Shown here: one piece after another, positions 1-7,588 of the stretch | How positions within the stretch are numbered: the first letter of the stretch is position 1 | Layout of the letters: every line of letters begins with the position of its first letter | The notes under the pieces: generated by a model | The model's input: only the letters and a program-made list of their open reading frames with translations | Told to the model about the DNA's origin: nothing | Databases searched by the model: none | Origin: Succinatimonas sp. UBA6849 | GTDB taxonomy: Bacteria > Pseudomonadota > Gammaproteobacteria > Enterobacterales > Succinivibrionaceae | Reading direction: 5' to 3' | Length of the DNA: 27,240 nt | Assembly (NCBI GenBank): GCA_002449335.1 | Contig: DKDL01000120.1 | Span: 4,176-31,415 of the forward strand | Position numbers and translations under genes: made by a program

Positions 1-19
1 ATTCCGTCTCTGGGCACCA
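1..19 (+). tRNA. 3' end of a tRNA gene (partial, probably tRNA-Phe)
   Basis: The first 19 bases read as the end of the T loop (ATT), the 3' side of the T stem (CCGTC), a 7-nt acceptor strand (TCTGGGC), discriminator A and encoded CCA. The rest of the tRNA lies left of the window. The implied 5' acceptor strand is GCCCAGA. Together with A73 and the T-loop/T-stem end this is close to gammaproteobacterial tRNA-Phe (E. coli ends in GTCCGGGCACCA). The anticodon is not visible, so the isotype is an inference. Confidence 0.82.
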
Positions 20-94
20 TCTAAAAGTTTCCAACAAAAAAATTTGAAAATCTCCTAGGTGGATTATTGTCTTCAAATTTTCCTTAATCAAAAT

Positions 95-126
95 AAAAAA
101 ACGCAGATCTTGTCGATCTGCGCTTT
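95..126. terminator. Bidirectional intrinsic terminator between the tRNA and the chemotaxis gene
   Basis: There is a perfect 8-bp GC-rich stem, CGCAGATC (102-109) with GATCTGCG (115-122), and a 5-nt loop. On the plus side it is followed by CTTTTACT, which could end the tRNA transcript. On the minus side it is followed by a run of T (A95-A101 on the plus strand), which would end the convergent chemotaxis gene. Confidence 0.8.
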
Positions 127-166
127 TACTCTATGTTTGATTGATTTTTATTCTGTCAGTTCTAGC

Positions 167-1771
167 TTAAACCTTGAACTCTGCAACCATGTTCATGAGG
201 TTTACAACCTGATCGTTAGAGTCTTTGATGTCTCCATCGATATCGGTAATAGCTTCATGTAATGACTTTGAACCATCGGTAATGCTCTTCATATTTGAAG
301 AAATCTCTGAGGTTGCAACAGTTTGTTGTTCAGCTGCTGTTGCAATTTGAGAAATCTGACCTGAAACTTCGTTAACCTTATTGGTTAAGTCGTTAAGAAT
401 TTGCTCAATTAAAGCACTTTCATCAGACAGAGCATCCATTACTTTTACAGATACCTGCATTGCATCATCAGCGTCTTTAGCATCGCTCTGTACGCTGCTT
501 ACCATGCGTGTGATCTCTTGAGTTGAAGTTGAGGTCCTAGAAGCTAGTGCTCTTACCTCATCAGCTACAACCGCAAATCCTTTACCAGCTTCACCAGCAC
601 GAGCTGCTTCAATTGCAGCATTTAGTGCCAGTAAGTTAGTTTGAGAAGCAATCTCGTCAATGGTTTGTACTATTGAGCCGATCTTTTGGGCTTGAGCTGC
701 AAGGTTTTGTACTAATACAGCATCAGCTTTTGATTTATTAACCTGGCTTTCAATCTTATCAATGATTGATTGAACTTTGCTTACGCCTTCAGTAGTTGCA
801 CGAGTTGATTCCTCAGCTGTAGCTGAAGCCTTTTCACAGTTACTTGCAATGTCTTGAGTTGTTGATACCATCTCATCAGATGCTGCAGCTACAGTAATTG
901 CTCTGTTCTGGTTATCCTCGGCGGTGTCACCAATCTTATCTGAGGCATCAGATAATTCATCGATAACTTTACCTAAGCTGTTAGTTACGTTGACAATAGA
1001 GGCAATATCTTTCTGCCATACCTGTCTCATCTCCTCTAAAGAATCAGCTAAAGGTTTTAGCTCATCCTTTCTTGTGGAAACGACCTTGTCGCGCATATCA
1101 CCTGAAGCAATCTTTTTAGCAATAGCTGCGATATTCTTAATACGCTTAGATAAGCTTGTATGAATATAGTAGGTAAAGATAATGGCAATTAAGATCTCAA
1201 TTGCTGTACAGCTAAAGATGGTTATGTAGGTACCATAACTCTTAATAGAACTGATAGCTGTCTTTGACTCTCTGATCTGGTTACCGTTGACGATAGTCAT
1301 GTTAGAGCAGATTGACAAAAAGTTCTGGTTCATTGGTCCTAAAACGATGTTTCTTGCAAGGTTCAGATCATTTCTTCTGATTGCAGGAATTAACATGCCA
1401 TTAAAGGTTTCTATGTATTCTTTGGCATTATTCTTAATAGTACCGATCTCTTTTGGAAAACGAGCCATTTGCAGTGCATCAACTGCTTTAGTAGCTTTAT
1501 CAATAAAGCCTTGAGAATCTGAAATGTAAACTTCAGAGTTTTCTTTGTCAGTTACAATCTTTCTGACTAAAAAATGTAAATTGTAAAAGGAATCTAAAGC
1601 CACTCTAGTTCTTTCATAACGAACGTTCAGAGCTTCAATTTTATCAACTGTGATCTGGCGTGTACTTGAAATCTTGAATACTGATGAGGCAACAAGAACT
1701 GCAGTGAGTAAAATTAGGATGACAAAGCTTCCGACAATTTTATGTCTAAAGGTAAGATTATTTATAGCCAT
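167..1771 (-). CDS. Methyl-accepting chemotaxis protein
   Basis: Transmembrane chemoreceptor that signals to CheW/CheA. It has a short cytoplasmic N-terminus and TM1 at about residues 12-32, followed by a periplasmic ligand-binding region of about 150 residues that looks helical (four-helix-bundle type). TM2 is at about 181-203 and a HAMP linker at about 204-256. The long cytoplasmic coiled coil has the highly conserved hairpin tip at 371-413, with the hallmark IEAARAGEAGKGFAVVADEVRALA (split here as IEAARAGEAG / KGFAVVADEV). No C-terminal NWETF-type pentapeptide for CheR/CheB docking is present; the protein ends in EFKV. ATG start with a GAGAGG-like ribosome site. It is a stand-alone gene with no che or fli genes nearby. 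The ligand cannot be inferred from sequence. Length (534 aa) is usual for the family. Confidence 0.96.
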   Translation of the reverse strand: MAINNLTFRHKIVGSFVILILLTAVLVASSVFKISSTRQITVDKIEALNVRYERTRVALDSFYNLHFLVRKIVTDKENSEVYISDSQGFIDKATKAVDALQMARFPKEIGTIKNNAKEYIETFNGMLIPAIRRNDLNLARNIVLGPMNQNFLSICSNMTIVNGNQIRESKTAISSIKSYGTYITIFSCTAIEILIAIIFTYYIHTSLSKRIKNIAAIAKKIASGDMRDKVVSTRKDELKPLADSLEEMRQVWQKDIASIVNVTNSLGKVIDELSDASDKIGDTAEDNQNRAITVAAASDEMVSTTQDIASNCEKASATAEESTRATTEGVSKVQSIIDKIESQVNKSKADAVLVQNLAAQAQKIGSIVQTIDEIASQTNLLALNAAIEAARAGEAGKGFAVVADEVRALASRTSTSTQEITRMVSSVQSDAKDADDAMQVSVKVMDALSDESALIEQILNDLTNKVNEVSGQISQIATAAEQQTVATSEISSNMKSITDGSKSLHEAITDIDGDIKDSNDQVVNLMNMVAEFKV

Positions 1772-2185
1772 AATGGGCCTCTCTGTAAAATATTGTTTGT
1801 AGATTGTTGTTGGGGCCTCGATATTAGTTGGATTATAAAATTATTATTATGTGCTTAATTGAATTATACGTGGCTATGTTAAATAGATAAGGTGTTTTGG
1901 TTAAATGCACTTAAATAAACATTTTGCACCATATTAGTTTAGGCTAACTTGTGTATAATCTGATATACATCATATTCTATTAGCCATAAGATTAAAACAA
2001 ATATTTTCAAAAACATGCAAACTTATGCATTTTTCTATTAAACAAAAATATTCAAAATGTTTGTAAAATTTATTGATAATTGGTCCTAATAATTTGTAAA
2101 ATATAACTACAAAAAAACAGACATGTCTCTTTATCGTTCATGAGATGTGTCATCACCTTAGAAAAACTTGAAAGTTATAAACTAT
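1772..2185. other. Gene-free divergent intergenic region
   Basis: About 410 very AT-rich bases between the chemoreceptor (minus) and the HTH gene (plus). I see no ORF or RNA gene. It must hold the chemoreceptor promoter, but I could not place a convincing sigma-28 or sigma-70 site on the minus strand. A plus-strand promoter candidate is listed separately. Confidence 0.6.
2073..2128 (+). promoter_or_regulatory. Promoter of the HTH regulator with possible operator
   Basis: TTGATA (2073-2078) and TAAAAT (2097-2102) are separated by 18 bp; each matches five of six consensus bases. About 10 bp downstream of the expected start is a 10-bp perfect palindrome, AGACATGTCT (2119-2128). It could be an operator for autoregulation by the downstream HTH protein. 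The promoter follows from sequence match only; the operator role is speculation. Confidence 0.45.
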
Positions 2186-2446
2186 ATGAAAAAACAAATT
2201 CAATTATCTGCAGCCGCAGAGGGTGCCTTGCGCAAGCTTGGCAAAGGTATCAAAACAGCCCGCATTAAAAAAGGTATCACCGCAACATCAATGGCCGAGT
2301 TAATGGATACAACCCGTGTAACTTTAGGTTCTATTGAGGATGGTCTTCCTTCTGTTTCTATGGGCCATTACATTAAAGCTTTATCTGTATTAGGTCTTGA
2401 TCTTCGTCTAACAGGTTTACTGCTTGATGAAGCTCAGAATGCTTAG
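2186..2446 (+). CDS. Small Xre/HipB-like helix-turn-helix regulator
   Basis: Encodes 86 aa that are essentially one Cro/C1-type HTH domain. The pattern IKTARIKKGITATSMAELMDTT (helices 1-2), then recognition helix RVTLGSIEDG, then PSVSMGHYIKALSVLGL, is that of HipB-type DNA-binding antitoxins. I chose ATG 2186. A TTG 18 bp upstream (2168) is in frame but has no ribosome site, whereas GAAAG at 2170-2174 precedes ATG 2186, although weakly and at long spacing. No hipA-like kinase is adjacent: the next 430 bases are non-coding and a strong terminator follows directly. It probably represses its own promoter or acts as an orphan regulator. Its target is unknown. Confidence 0.85.
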   Translation: MKKQIQLSAAAEGALRKLGKGIKTARIKKGITATSMAELMDTTRVTLGSIEDGLPSVSMGHYIKALSVLGLDLRLTGLLLDEAQNA

Positions 2447-2495
2447 TCTTATATTTGCCTAACTAACGTTTTCACGTTTCTTTAATGTTTGTCTA

Positions 2496-2536
2496 AATTG
2501 TGCGGCTCTTAATTGAGCTTGCACAATTGTTTTCTT
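2496..2536 (+). terminator. Intrinsic terminator of the HTH gene
   Basis: The stem AATTGTGC (2496-2503) pairs with GCACAATT (2521-2528). Inside it GCTC (2505-2508) pairs with GAGC (2515-2518). GTTTTCTTC follows. Confidence 0.8.
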
Positions 2537-2876
2537 CTGTATTTCTTCTCCGCCATACAGTTTTTCTCTTTAACTATTTCCTATACAACTTCAAACTTTT
2601 TCTTAGATCCAAAATCAAAGAACCTCAAACGCTCCATATTGGTTCACTAGTTTAAAATCCTGTAAGGTATCTTTTGGCTTTATATGAACAGCTTTAGTCT
2701 GTGATTATTTGCATACTTGTGTATGTATTCCTCAAAAAAGAGTCAAGATTGCACAATAAGCGTTTCTTTGAACTCTTTTTCATGCTACATTAGACACATC
2801 AAACGCAATCATTTATTTTTAGCCTTAAAAAGGCAAATTTGAGCGCATCGTATCAGAACGTTTTAGAGCGTATATT
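2537..2876. other. Gene-free region upstream of the hfq-like gene
   Basis: About 340 AT-rich bases with no credible ORF. It contains a small inverted repeat, CATAC-TTGT-GTATG, near 2713-2726 and a short hairpin, GCCTT-AAA-AAGGC, at 2822-2834, just upstream of the hfq start. The hfq promoter must lie here. TACATT preceded by TGC near 2784-2792 is a weak extended -10 candidate, but I could not pair it with a good -35. Confidence 0.5.
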
Positions 2877-3383
2877 GTGGAAGAATTTAATAATAATAGA
2901 AGCGGAGAACGTAAGTTCTTCAAGCCAAGCAAGCCTTGTTTCCATGGCGGTCCACGTCAGAATAGATCAAACAGACCAAATCGAAGTCGCGATAGACAAA
3001 AGGGAATGGTTTCAGCTTTTGTTCAGGGCAAAGGTCAGAATGCAGCCTTAAAGTGGTTAATGGAGAGCAGAACTCCTGTAAGTATCTTTTTAATCACAGG
3101 CGTTAAGTTTGAGGGGTTAGTAAGTGCTTTTGATGCATTTACTATCAGTATTACTGATGTAAAGCGTCATCAGCAGATGATCTATAAAGATAAGATCTCA
3201 ACTATCACTATTAAAAAGCCTGAAGGTGCTCCTGTTCATGGTTCACCTCTGCACAAGCCTTCTTTCCATAGAGGTTTTGAGCCAGCAGCCCCTGGTATGT
3301 CACGTCCTTTAAGAAGTGACTCACAGCAGTCAGGAGATGATGGCGTAACCCTTCCAGAAAAACACGTAGATTACATTGGTTAA
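2877..3383 (+). CDS. hfq: RNA chaperone Hfq, N-terminally extended and divergent
   Basis: Sm-like RNA-binding protein, expected to form a hexamer that pairs small RNAs with mRNAs. The Sm core is at about residues 52-113: RTPVSIFLITGVKFEG matches Sm1 of E. coli Hfq (RVPVSIYLVNGIKLQG), and MIYKDKISTI matches Sm2 (MVYKHAISTV). Aligned on these, Q8, K31, F42, Y55 and K56 are kept (Q54, K77, F88, Y103, K104). The rim R16-R17 becomes M62-E63, H57 becomes D105, and two residues are inserted before Sm2. About 50 residues precede the core and are basic and rich in Asn/Arg/Gly, an unusual extension. A disordered C-terminal tail ends in an acidic patch. The start is GTG with a weak TAGAG site. No ATG exists before codon 44, and that one has no usable ribosome site. 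It is not next to miaA or hflX, its usual neighbours. It could be a second, specialised Hfq. Confidence 0.85.
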   Translation: MEEFNNNRSGERKFFKPSKPCFHGGPRQNRSNRPNRSRDRQKGMVSAFVQGKGQNAALKWLMESRTPVSIFLITGVKFEGLVSAFDAFTISITDVKRHQQMIYKDKISTITIKKPEGAPVHGSPLHKPSFHRGFEPAAPGMSRPLRSDSQQSGDDGVTLPEKHVDYIG

Positions 3384-3403
3384 TCACGTTCAAAATCCCA
3401 AAA

Positions 3404-3437
3404 AACAGGTGACTTTTAACGTCACCTGTTCATTTTC
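3404..3437. terminator. Bidirectional terminator between hfq and the HAD gene
   Basis: A perfect 10-bp stem, AACAGGTGAC (3404-3413) with GTCACCTGTT (3421-3430), has a 7-nt loop. T-rich sequence follows on the plus strand, and the A run before it gives a T tract on the minus strand. It serves both convergent genes. Confidence 0.85.
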
Positions 3438-3482
3438 TTTCTCAAAAGTTCTCTTTTCCAGTTAGTCTTCTCAAGCTTAGCT

Positions 3483-4094
3483 TTATCTATCAAACTCAAA
3501 GTAATTGATCATTTCATTGTCTTTTACTTCGATACAATCAAAGCCACCGCGAAGTGCTGCTTTAATTCCTAATTGACCATCTTCAAAAACAAGACAGTCT
3601 TGAGGTGAGAGTTCTAATCTTTTAGCTGCTACTAAAAAGGTATCAGGATTAGGTTTATGACGTGTTACATCATCAGCTGTAACTAAAGTATCAATGTAAT
3701 CTAAAAGACCTTTTTCTTTTAAAATTCTGTTGGCATTGGCAGTTCTGGTGCCTGTTCCAATAGCAATTTTAATACCAAGAGCTTTAGCTTCTTTTAACTC
3801 ATTGAAGATCTTGTCGAATACTTCAATCTTAGGAATGTTCTCCTGAAAGATTGCAATCTTTCTTTTTACATATTCATCAATATCACCTACAGGCTCGCCT
3901 TTGTTTTTATAAAAGGCTGCAATGTCGCGACTAGCAGATCCTCCCATTGCATAGATGTCTTTGATATCAATATCGAAGCCATGCTCGTTGGCAACCTGCT
4001 TCCAGGCCAGAGCATGATAAGGCATAGAGTTGATTAAGGTACCATCAAGATCAAAGATTAAGCCTTTGTAGTTTTTAATTTCTGAATAGTTCAT
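3483..4094 (-). CDS. HAD-superfamily sugar-phosphate phosphatase (YqaB/beta-phosphoglucomutase-like)
   Basis: 203 aa, close in length and sequence to E. coli YqaB (fructose-1-phosphatase-like). The HAD motifs are visible. Motif I is FDLDGT, with nucleophile D15 and acid/base D17. Motif II is IGTGTR, with T114. The lysine is in RHKPNPDTF (K147), and motif III is VFEDG (E171-D172). The alpha-helical cap lies between about residues 25 and 90. It should hydrolyse small phosphorylated sugars in the cytoplasm, or possibly isomerise them as beta-phosphoglucomutases do; substrate cannot be read from sequence. The frame stays open upstream to a TTG at 4229, but those 45 residues are not family-like, so ATG 4094 is preferred although it lacks a clear ribosome site. 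Confidence 0.9.
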   Translation of the reverse strand: MNYSEIKNYKGLIFDLDGTLINSMPYHALAWKQVANEHGFDIDIKDIYAMGGSASRDIAAFYKNKGEPVGDIDEYVKRKIAIFQENIPKIEVFDKIFNELKEAKALGIKIAIGTGTRTANANRILKEKGLLDYIDTLVTADDVTRHKPNPDTFLVAAKRLELSPQDCLVFEDGQLGIKAALRGGFDCIEVKDNEMINYFEFDR

Positions 4095-4377
4095 AAACGA
4101 TAAACCAAATATAAAAGTTGTAAACGCTCTATAGTGATTTTCTATTTTAACAAAAGCTCTGGAGAATTTAGTTAACGAACATGAGCTTCTTTTTCGTTCT
4201 AATGTTTTAAACCGCAGATGTTTTTCCAAAATGCTAATTTTTCAATGCACCATACTCTCTCAGTTGTATAGCTACTACAATCATCAGCGTATTTGTGCTA
4301 ATTTATCTACATCTGAACATCGTTTTACAGACGATCGTCCTTTATTGAATTAAAAACTAGCGCATGGATGTTAAAAC

Positions 4378-5790
4378 ATGGATGTTAGAAAGGTAGAGTG
4401 CCATACCCTAATTATTGGTGCTGGTACTGCAGGTATAGAAGCTTACAAAAGTGCTGTAAAAGATGGACTTGACTGTGTCATTGTAGATTCTGGTCCATTA
4501 GGTACTACAGCTCAGAGATCTGGTGAGCTTCCAGTGTCTTTACTAATGTCAGCAGGTCAGTCATTACATGCAATAGAAAGTCTTGATGAATGTGGTATTA
4601 CCTTTGCTTCAAAAGTACAGCCTGATACTTCGAATGTAATGGTTTCATTACGAGCTGTAAGAGCCAGAGCTACCTCAGAGGTTTTGTCTTTTATGTACCG
4701 CATTCCTGAGAGTAAAAGAATCAGAGGTAAGGCCAAATTTGTTGATACTCATACCGTGATTGTAGATGACTGTATTGAGATCACTTTTAAGACAGCGGTT
4801 ATTGCTACAGGCTCATCTCCTCTTGTAACTTATGAACAGTCACGTCTTAAAAACATCCTGACTACCAATGAATTTTTTGAATTAGAAAAGTTGCCAAAAT
4901 CTGTAGCTGTATTTGGCAGTTCTAAAGTAGGTCTTGAGTTAGGTCAGGCTTTATCTTATTTAGGTGTTGATGTAGCTGTATTCGGTCAGAGAAAATTATG
5001 GTCATTAACTGATGACTCTATCTTAACTGTAGCTCATCAGATGTTATCCTCAAGATTTAATTTATATGTAGATACCTTTATTACTTCAATGGAAGATGAG
5101 GCTGATCAGGGCTATGCCATCTATTACATTGATGATCGAGGCTATGAGAACTACCTGCATATGCAGAGTGTTGTAGCAGCAACTGACAGAATTCCAAATG
5201 TAGGTGGTATGAACTTACAGAATATTGGAGTGAAGTTAGATAGAACCGGATGTATTAACGTTGATTCTGAAACTCTGCAAACTACTGTTGAGAATATCTT
5301 TGCTGCAGGAGATGTATGTCATGCTGAGCACTTATCTTCAATTGCTCTGTCTGAAGGTCGTGATGCAGGTTTAAATGCAGCTAATTATCCAAATTTATCA
5401 AAGCGTCGTTCTCAAGTACGCGTAGATATTGTGTTTACAGATCCTGTACTTGCAATTGCAGGTAAAACACTAAATGAGATGCGTGATTATGCGCGTGCTA
5501 CTGGGGATACGTTTATTACTACCGAGGTAAGACTGTCACAAGGACATTTTAGAGGATTAAGAGAAGATGGTGGTATCTTAAGTATTTATACCTCAGTTAA
5601 AACTCATAAAATCTTAGGTGCAGAACTTTGTGCTTTCAAAGGTGATAAGATAGCTCAGCTTTTAGCCTTAGCTATGGAAAACGAGTTAACAGTAGATACC
5701 TTAGCTCAATATTCTTTCTTTAACTTATCAGCTGAAACTGTAATTACTCAGGCAGCTCAAGAAGCATTAAGAAAGTTAAACAAGAAATAG
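4378..5790 (+). CDS. FAD/NAD-dependent pyridine nucleotide oxidoreductase, lipoamide-dehydrogenase-like, redox cysteines missing
   Basis: 470 aa with the full fold of the dihydrolipoamide dehydrogenase/glutathione reductase family. The N-terminal FAD motif GAGTAG is at 14-19, the NAD(P) Rossmann motif GSSKVGLE at 180-187, the second FAD motif AAGD at 309-312, and the dimerisation domain at about 345-465. Related Vibrio/Pseudomonas lipoamide-dehydrogenase-like proteins read GTTCARVGCMPSKLL at the active site. Here it is GTTAQRSGELPVSLL, so both cysteines of CxxxxC are replaced (A45, E50). The C-terminal His-Pro of the His-Glu pair is Phe-Asn (448-449); Glu453 remains. It should bind FAD and NAD(P)H but cannot do disulfide chemistry, so it may be a diaphorase/NADH oxidase or quinone reductase. 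It lies 71 bp upstream of rdgB, with no pyruvate dehydrogenase genes nearby. Confidence 0.9.
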   Translation: MDVRKVECHTLIIGAGTAGIEAYKSAVKDGLDCVIVDSGPLGTTAQRSGELPVSLLMSAGQSLHAIESLDECGITFASKVQPDTSNVMVSLRAVRARATSEVLSFMYRIPESKRIRGKAKFVDTHTVIVDDCIEITFKTAVIATGSSPLVTYEQSRLKNILTTNEFFELEKLPKSVAVFGSSKVGLELGQALSYLGVDVAVFGQRKLWSLTDDSILTVAHQMLSSRFNLYVDTFITSMEDEADQGYAIYYIDDRGYENYLHMQSVVAATDRIPNVGGMNLQNIGVKLDRTGCINVDSETLQTTVENIFAAGDVCHAEHLSSIALSEGRDAGLNAANYPNLSKRRSQVRVDIVFTDPVLAIAGKTLNEMRDYARATGDTFITTEVRLSQGHFRGLREDGGILSIYTSVKTHKILGAELCAFKGDKIAQLLALAMENELTVDTLAQYSFFNLSAETVITQAAQEALRKLNKK

Positions 5791-5861
5791 ATTTTGACAA
5801 AGTACTTTTAGATAAAGATATTTAAACAGAAAATAGAAGAAATAAAAGGTCATTAGTTTTT

Positions 5862-6464
5862 ATGGAAAAAACATTGGTTCTAGCTTCAGGAAACGAGGGT
5901 AAAGCTAGAGAGTTTCGCGCAATTTTAGAACCTTTAGGTTTTAAAATTGTTCTACAAAAAGAGCTTGGTATTGATTCTCCTGAAGAAGACGGTAAGAGCT
6001 TTTTAGAAAATGCCATTATCAAAGCAAGATATGCCAGTGAAAAGTCAGGTCTATGGGCATTAGCAGATGATTCTGGTCTTGCTGTAGATGCTCTAAATGG
6101 AGCCCCAGGCATTTACTCAGCCCGTTATGCTGGTACACATGGAGACGATAAAGCTAATAACAAAAAGTTACTAGAAGAGTTAATGAATGTACCTGATGGT
6201 AAGAGAACAGCCAGATACTATTGTGCCTTATGTTTAGTTCGACATGGAGATGATCCTGTGCCTCTTACAGTTTTATCATCATGGGAAGGTTCTATAGGTC
6301 ACAAAGAAGTTGGTTCTGAGGGCTTTGGTTATGATCCTCTGTTTGTAGTTACCGGAAGAAACTGTACTGCAGCTCAACTGCCTCCTCAGATTAAGAACTT
6401 AATCTCCCACAGAGGCAGAGCTCTACAGGCATTAACCTATAAGTTAGAGCACAATCTTTCATGA
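5862..6464 (+). CDS. rdgB: dITP/XTP pyrophosphatase (non-canonical purine NTPase)
   Basis: House-cleaning enzyme that hydrolyses dITP, ITP and XTP to monophosphates plus pyrophosphate, keeping deaminated purines out of DNA and RNA. At 200 aa it has the family length. Motifs visible are SGNEGK (9-14, phosphate binding), the Mg-binding acidic segment SPEEDGKSFLENA (39-51), DDSGL (69-73), FGYDPLF (155-161) and SHRGRAL (182-188). It overlaps hemW by 4 bp (ATGA), the same rdgB-hemW pairing as in E. coli, so the two are co-transcribed, probably together with the flavoprotein gene upstream. Confidence 0.97.
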   Translation: MEKTLVLASGNEGKAREFRAILEPLGFKIVLQKELGIDSPEEDGKSFLENAIIKARYASEKSGLWALADDSGLAVDALNGAPGIYSARYAGTHGDDKANNKKLLEELMNVPDGKRTARYYCALCLVRHGDDPVPLTVLSSWEGSIGHKEVGSEGFGYDPLFVVTGRNCTAAQLPPQIKNLISHRGRALQALTYKLEHNLS

Positions 6465-7588
6465 CAGATTTGCTGCCTGTAAGTTTATATATTCATTATC
6501 CTTGGTGCATACGTAAGTGTCCTTACTGTGACTTTAATTCTTATCCAAAGAATAAAAGCGTATGCACTGATGAGTCCTACCTTAATGCTTTACTTTTAGA
6601 TTTTAAAGACAATCTAAAGCTACTCCAAGACAGACACTTTAATGCTGTCTATTTTGGAGGCGGTACACCATCTTTGTTTCCACCTGCTCTTATGGAAAAG
6701 CTCTTAAAAGAGATAAGACCATATTGTAAAGACGATTGCGAAATCTCAATGGAAGCAAACCCAGGTACTGTTAATCTTGATTCATTAATGGCTTACCGTA
6801 ACTTAGGAATTAACAGAATAAGTTTAGGTGTACAGAGCTTTGATGATAGAGAGTTAAAGCTATTAGGTAGAATTCATGATTCAAAAGCTGCAATAGAAGC
6901 TTGTGAAAGTGTAGTCAAAGCAGGCTTTGACAATTTTAATATTGATATCATGCATGGTCTGCCTGAACAGACCACTCAAAAGGCTTTATCTGATCTTAAA
7001 ACAGCAGCAAGCCTTGGTTGTAACCATTTATCCTGGTATGAGTTAACTTTAGAAGAGGATACCTATTTTGGTTCTCATCCTCCTGAGTTGCCAGATGAAG
7101 ACTGCTTAGCTTCAATTGAAGAGCAGGGGTTTGTGCTTTTAAAGGAATTAGGCTATAAGCGCTATGAAGTCTCAGGCTATACCAAAGATAAACGCTGTCA
7201 GAACAATATTAACTATTGGTTTTTCTATGATTATTTGGGAATTGGAGCAGGAGCTCATTCTAAGATAAAAATAGGGGATAAGACCTTAAGACGAGGTAAT
7301 CTTGAAGAGCCAAAAGCTTATATAAACGACGTAAATTCACATAAAGACAACTTTTTTGAAGTTAAAAAGTCTGATTTACCTTTTGAATTTATGTTAAATC
7401 GTTTAAGAGTTTTTGATGAAACTCTATATGAAGAGTTTGAGAAAACTACCGGCCTTAATTTCTCAATAGTAAAAGACAAGTTAGAAAAAGCTAAAGAAGA
7501 AGGTCTTTTACTGTTCTCAGATACAGGTTATTCTTTAACTGAAAAAGGACGATGGATGTTAAATGATATCCTGGAGTTGTTCTTGTAG
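6461..7588 (+). CDS. hemW: Radical SAM heme chaperone HemW
   Basis: 375 aa, aligned with E. coli HemW over its whole length. The radical-SAM cluster motif is CIRKCPYC (C16, C20, C23), the glycine-rich SAM motif is GGGTPS (66-71), and MEANPGT, GVQSF and MHGLPEQ follow. The HemW-specific part includes CQNNINYW and the C-terminal winged-helix HemN_C domain ending in DILELFL, like E. coli SLLELFLAE. It was long annotated as an oxygen-independent coproporphyrinogen III oxidase; HemW proteins instead bind heme and deliver it to respiratory enzymes. The start overlaps the rdgB stop. The stop codon TAG abuts an unusual tandem repeat array. Confidence 0.96.
   Translation: MTDLLPVSLYIHYPWCIRKCPYCDFNSYPKNKSVCTDESYLNALLLDFKDNLKLLQDRHFNAVYFGGGTPSLFPPALMEKLLKEIRPYCKDDCEISMEANPGTVNLDSLMAYRNLGINRISLGVQSFDDRELKLLGRIHDSKAAIEACESVVKAGFDNFNIDIMHGLPEQTTQKALSDLKTAASLGCNHLSWYELTLEEDTYFGSHPPELPDEDCLASIEEQGFVLLKELGYKRYEVSGYTKDKRCQNNINYWFFYDYLGIGAGAHSKIKIGDKTLRRGNLEEPKAYINDVNSHKDNFFEVKKSDLPFEFMLNRLRVFDETLYEEFEKTTGLNFSIVKDKLEKAKEEGLLLFSDTGYSLTEKGRWMLNDILELFL

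Noticed and set aside
1..58. Minus-strand start of a protein (LETFRWCPETE or MVPRDG in two frames), reminiscent of a phage tail protein M
   Set aside because: The plus strand is a tRNA 3' end with CCA; the minus-strand peptides are its reverse complement, a common false ORF.
2839..3051. 70-aa ORF overlapping the start of hfq in another frame
   Set aside because: No family-like sequence; the overlapping frame encodes a recognisable Hfq Sm core.
4095..4229. N-terminal extension of the HAD phosphatase from a TTG
   Set aside because: TTG start without ribosome site, and the extra residues do not resemble the family, which begins just before the DLDGT motif.
4361..4388. Short direct repeat CATGGATGTTA around the start of the flavoprotein gene
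   Set aside because: Two copies of 11 bases at a start codon; too short and without context to interpret.
5822..6112. 96-aa minus-strand ORF over rdgB, and similar long antisense ORFs over rnr, rlmB, rpsF, mrdA and the chemoreceptor
   Set aside because: They are antisense shadows of clearly identified genes and have no family resemblance.
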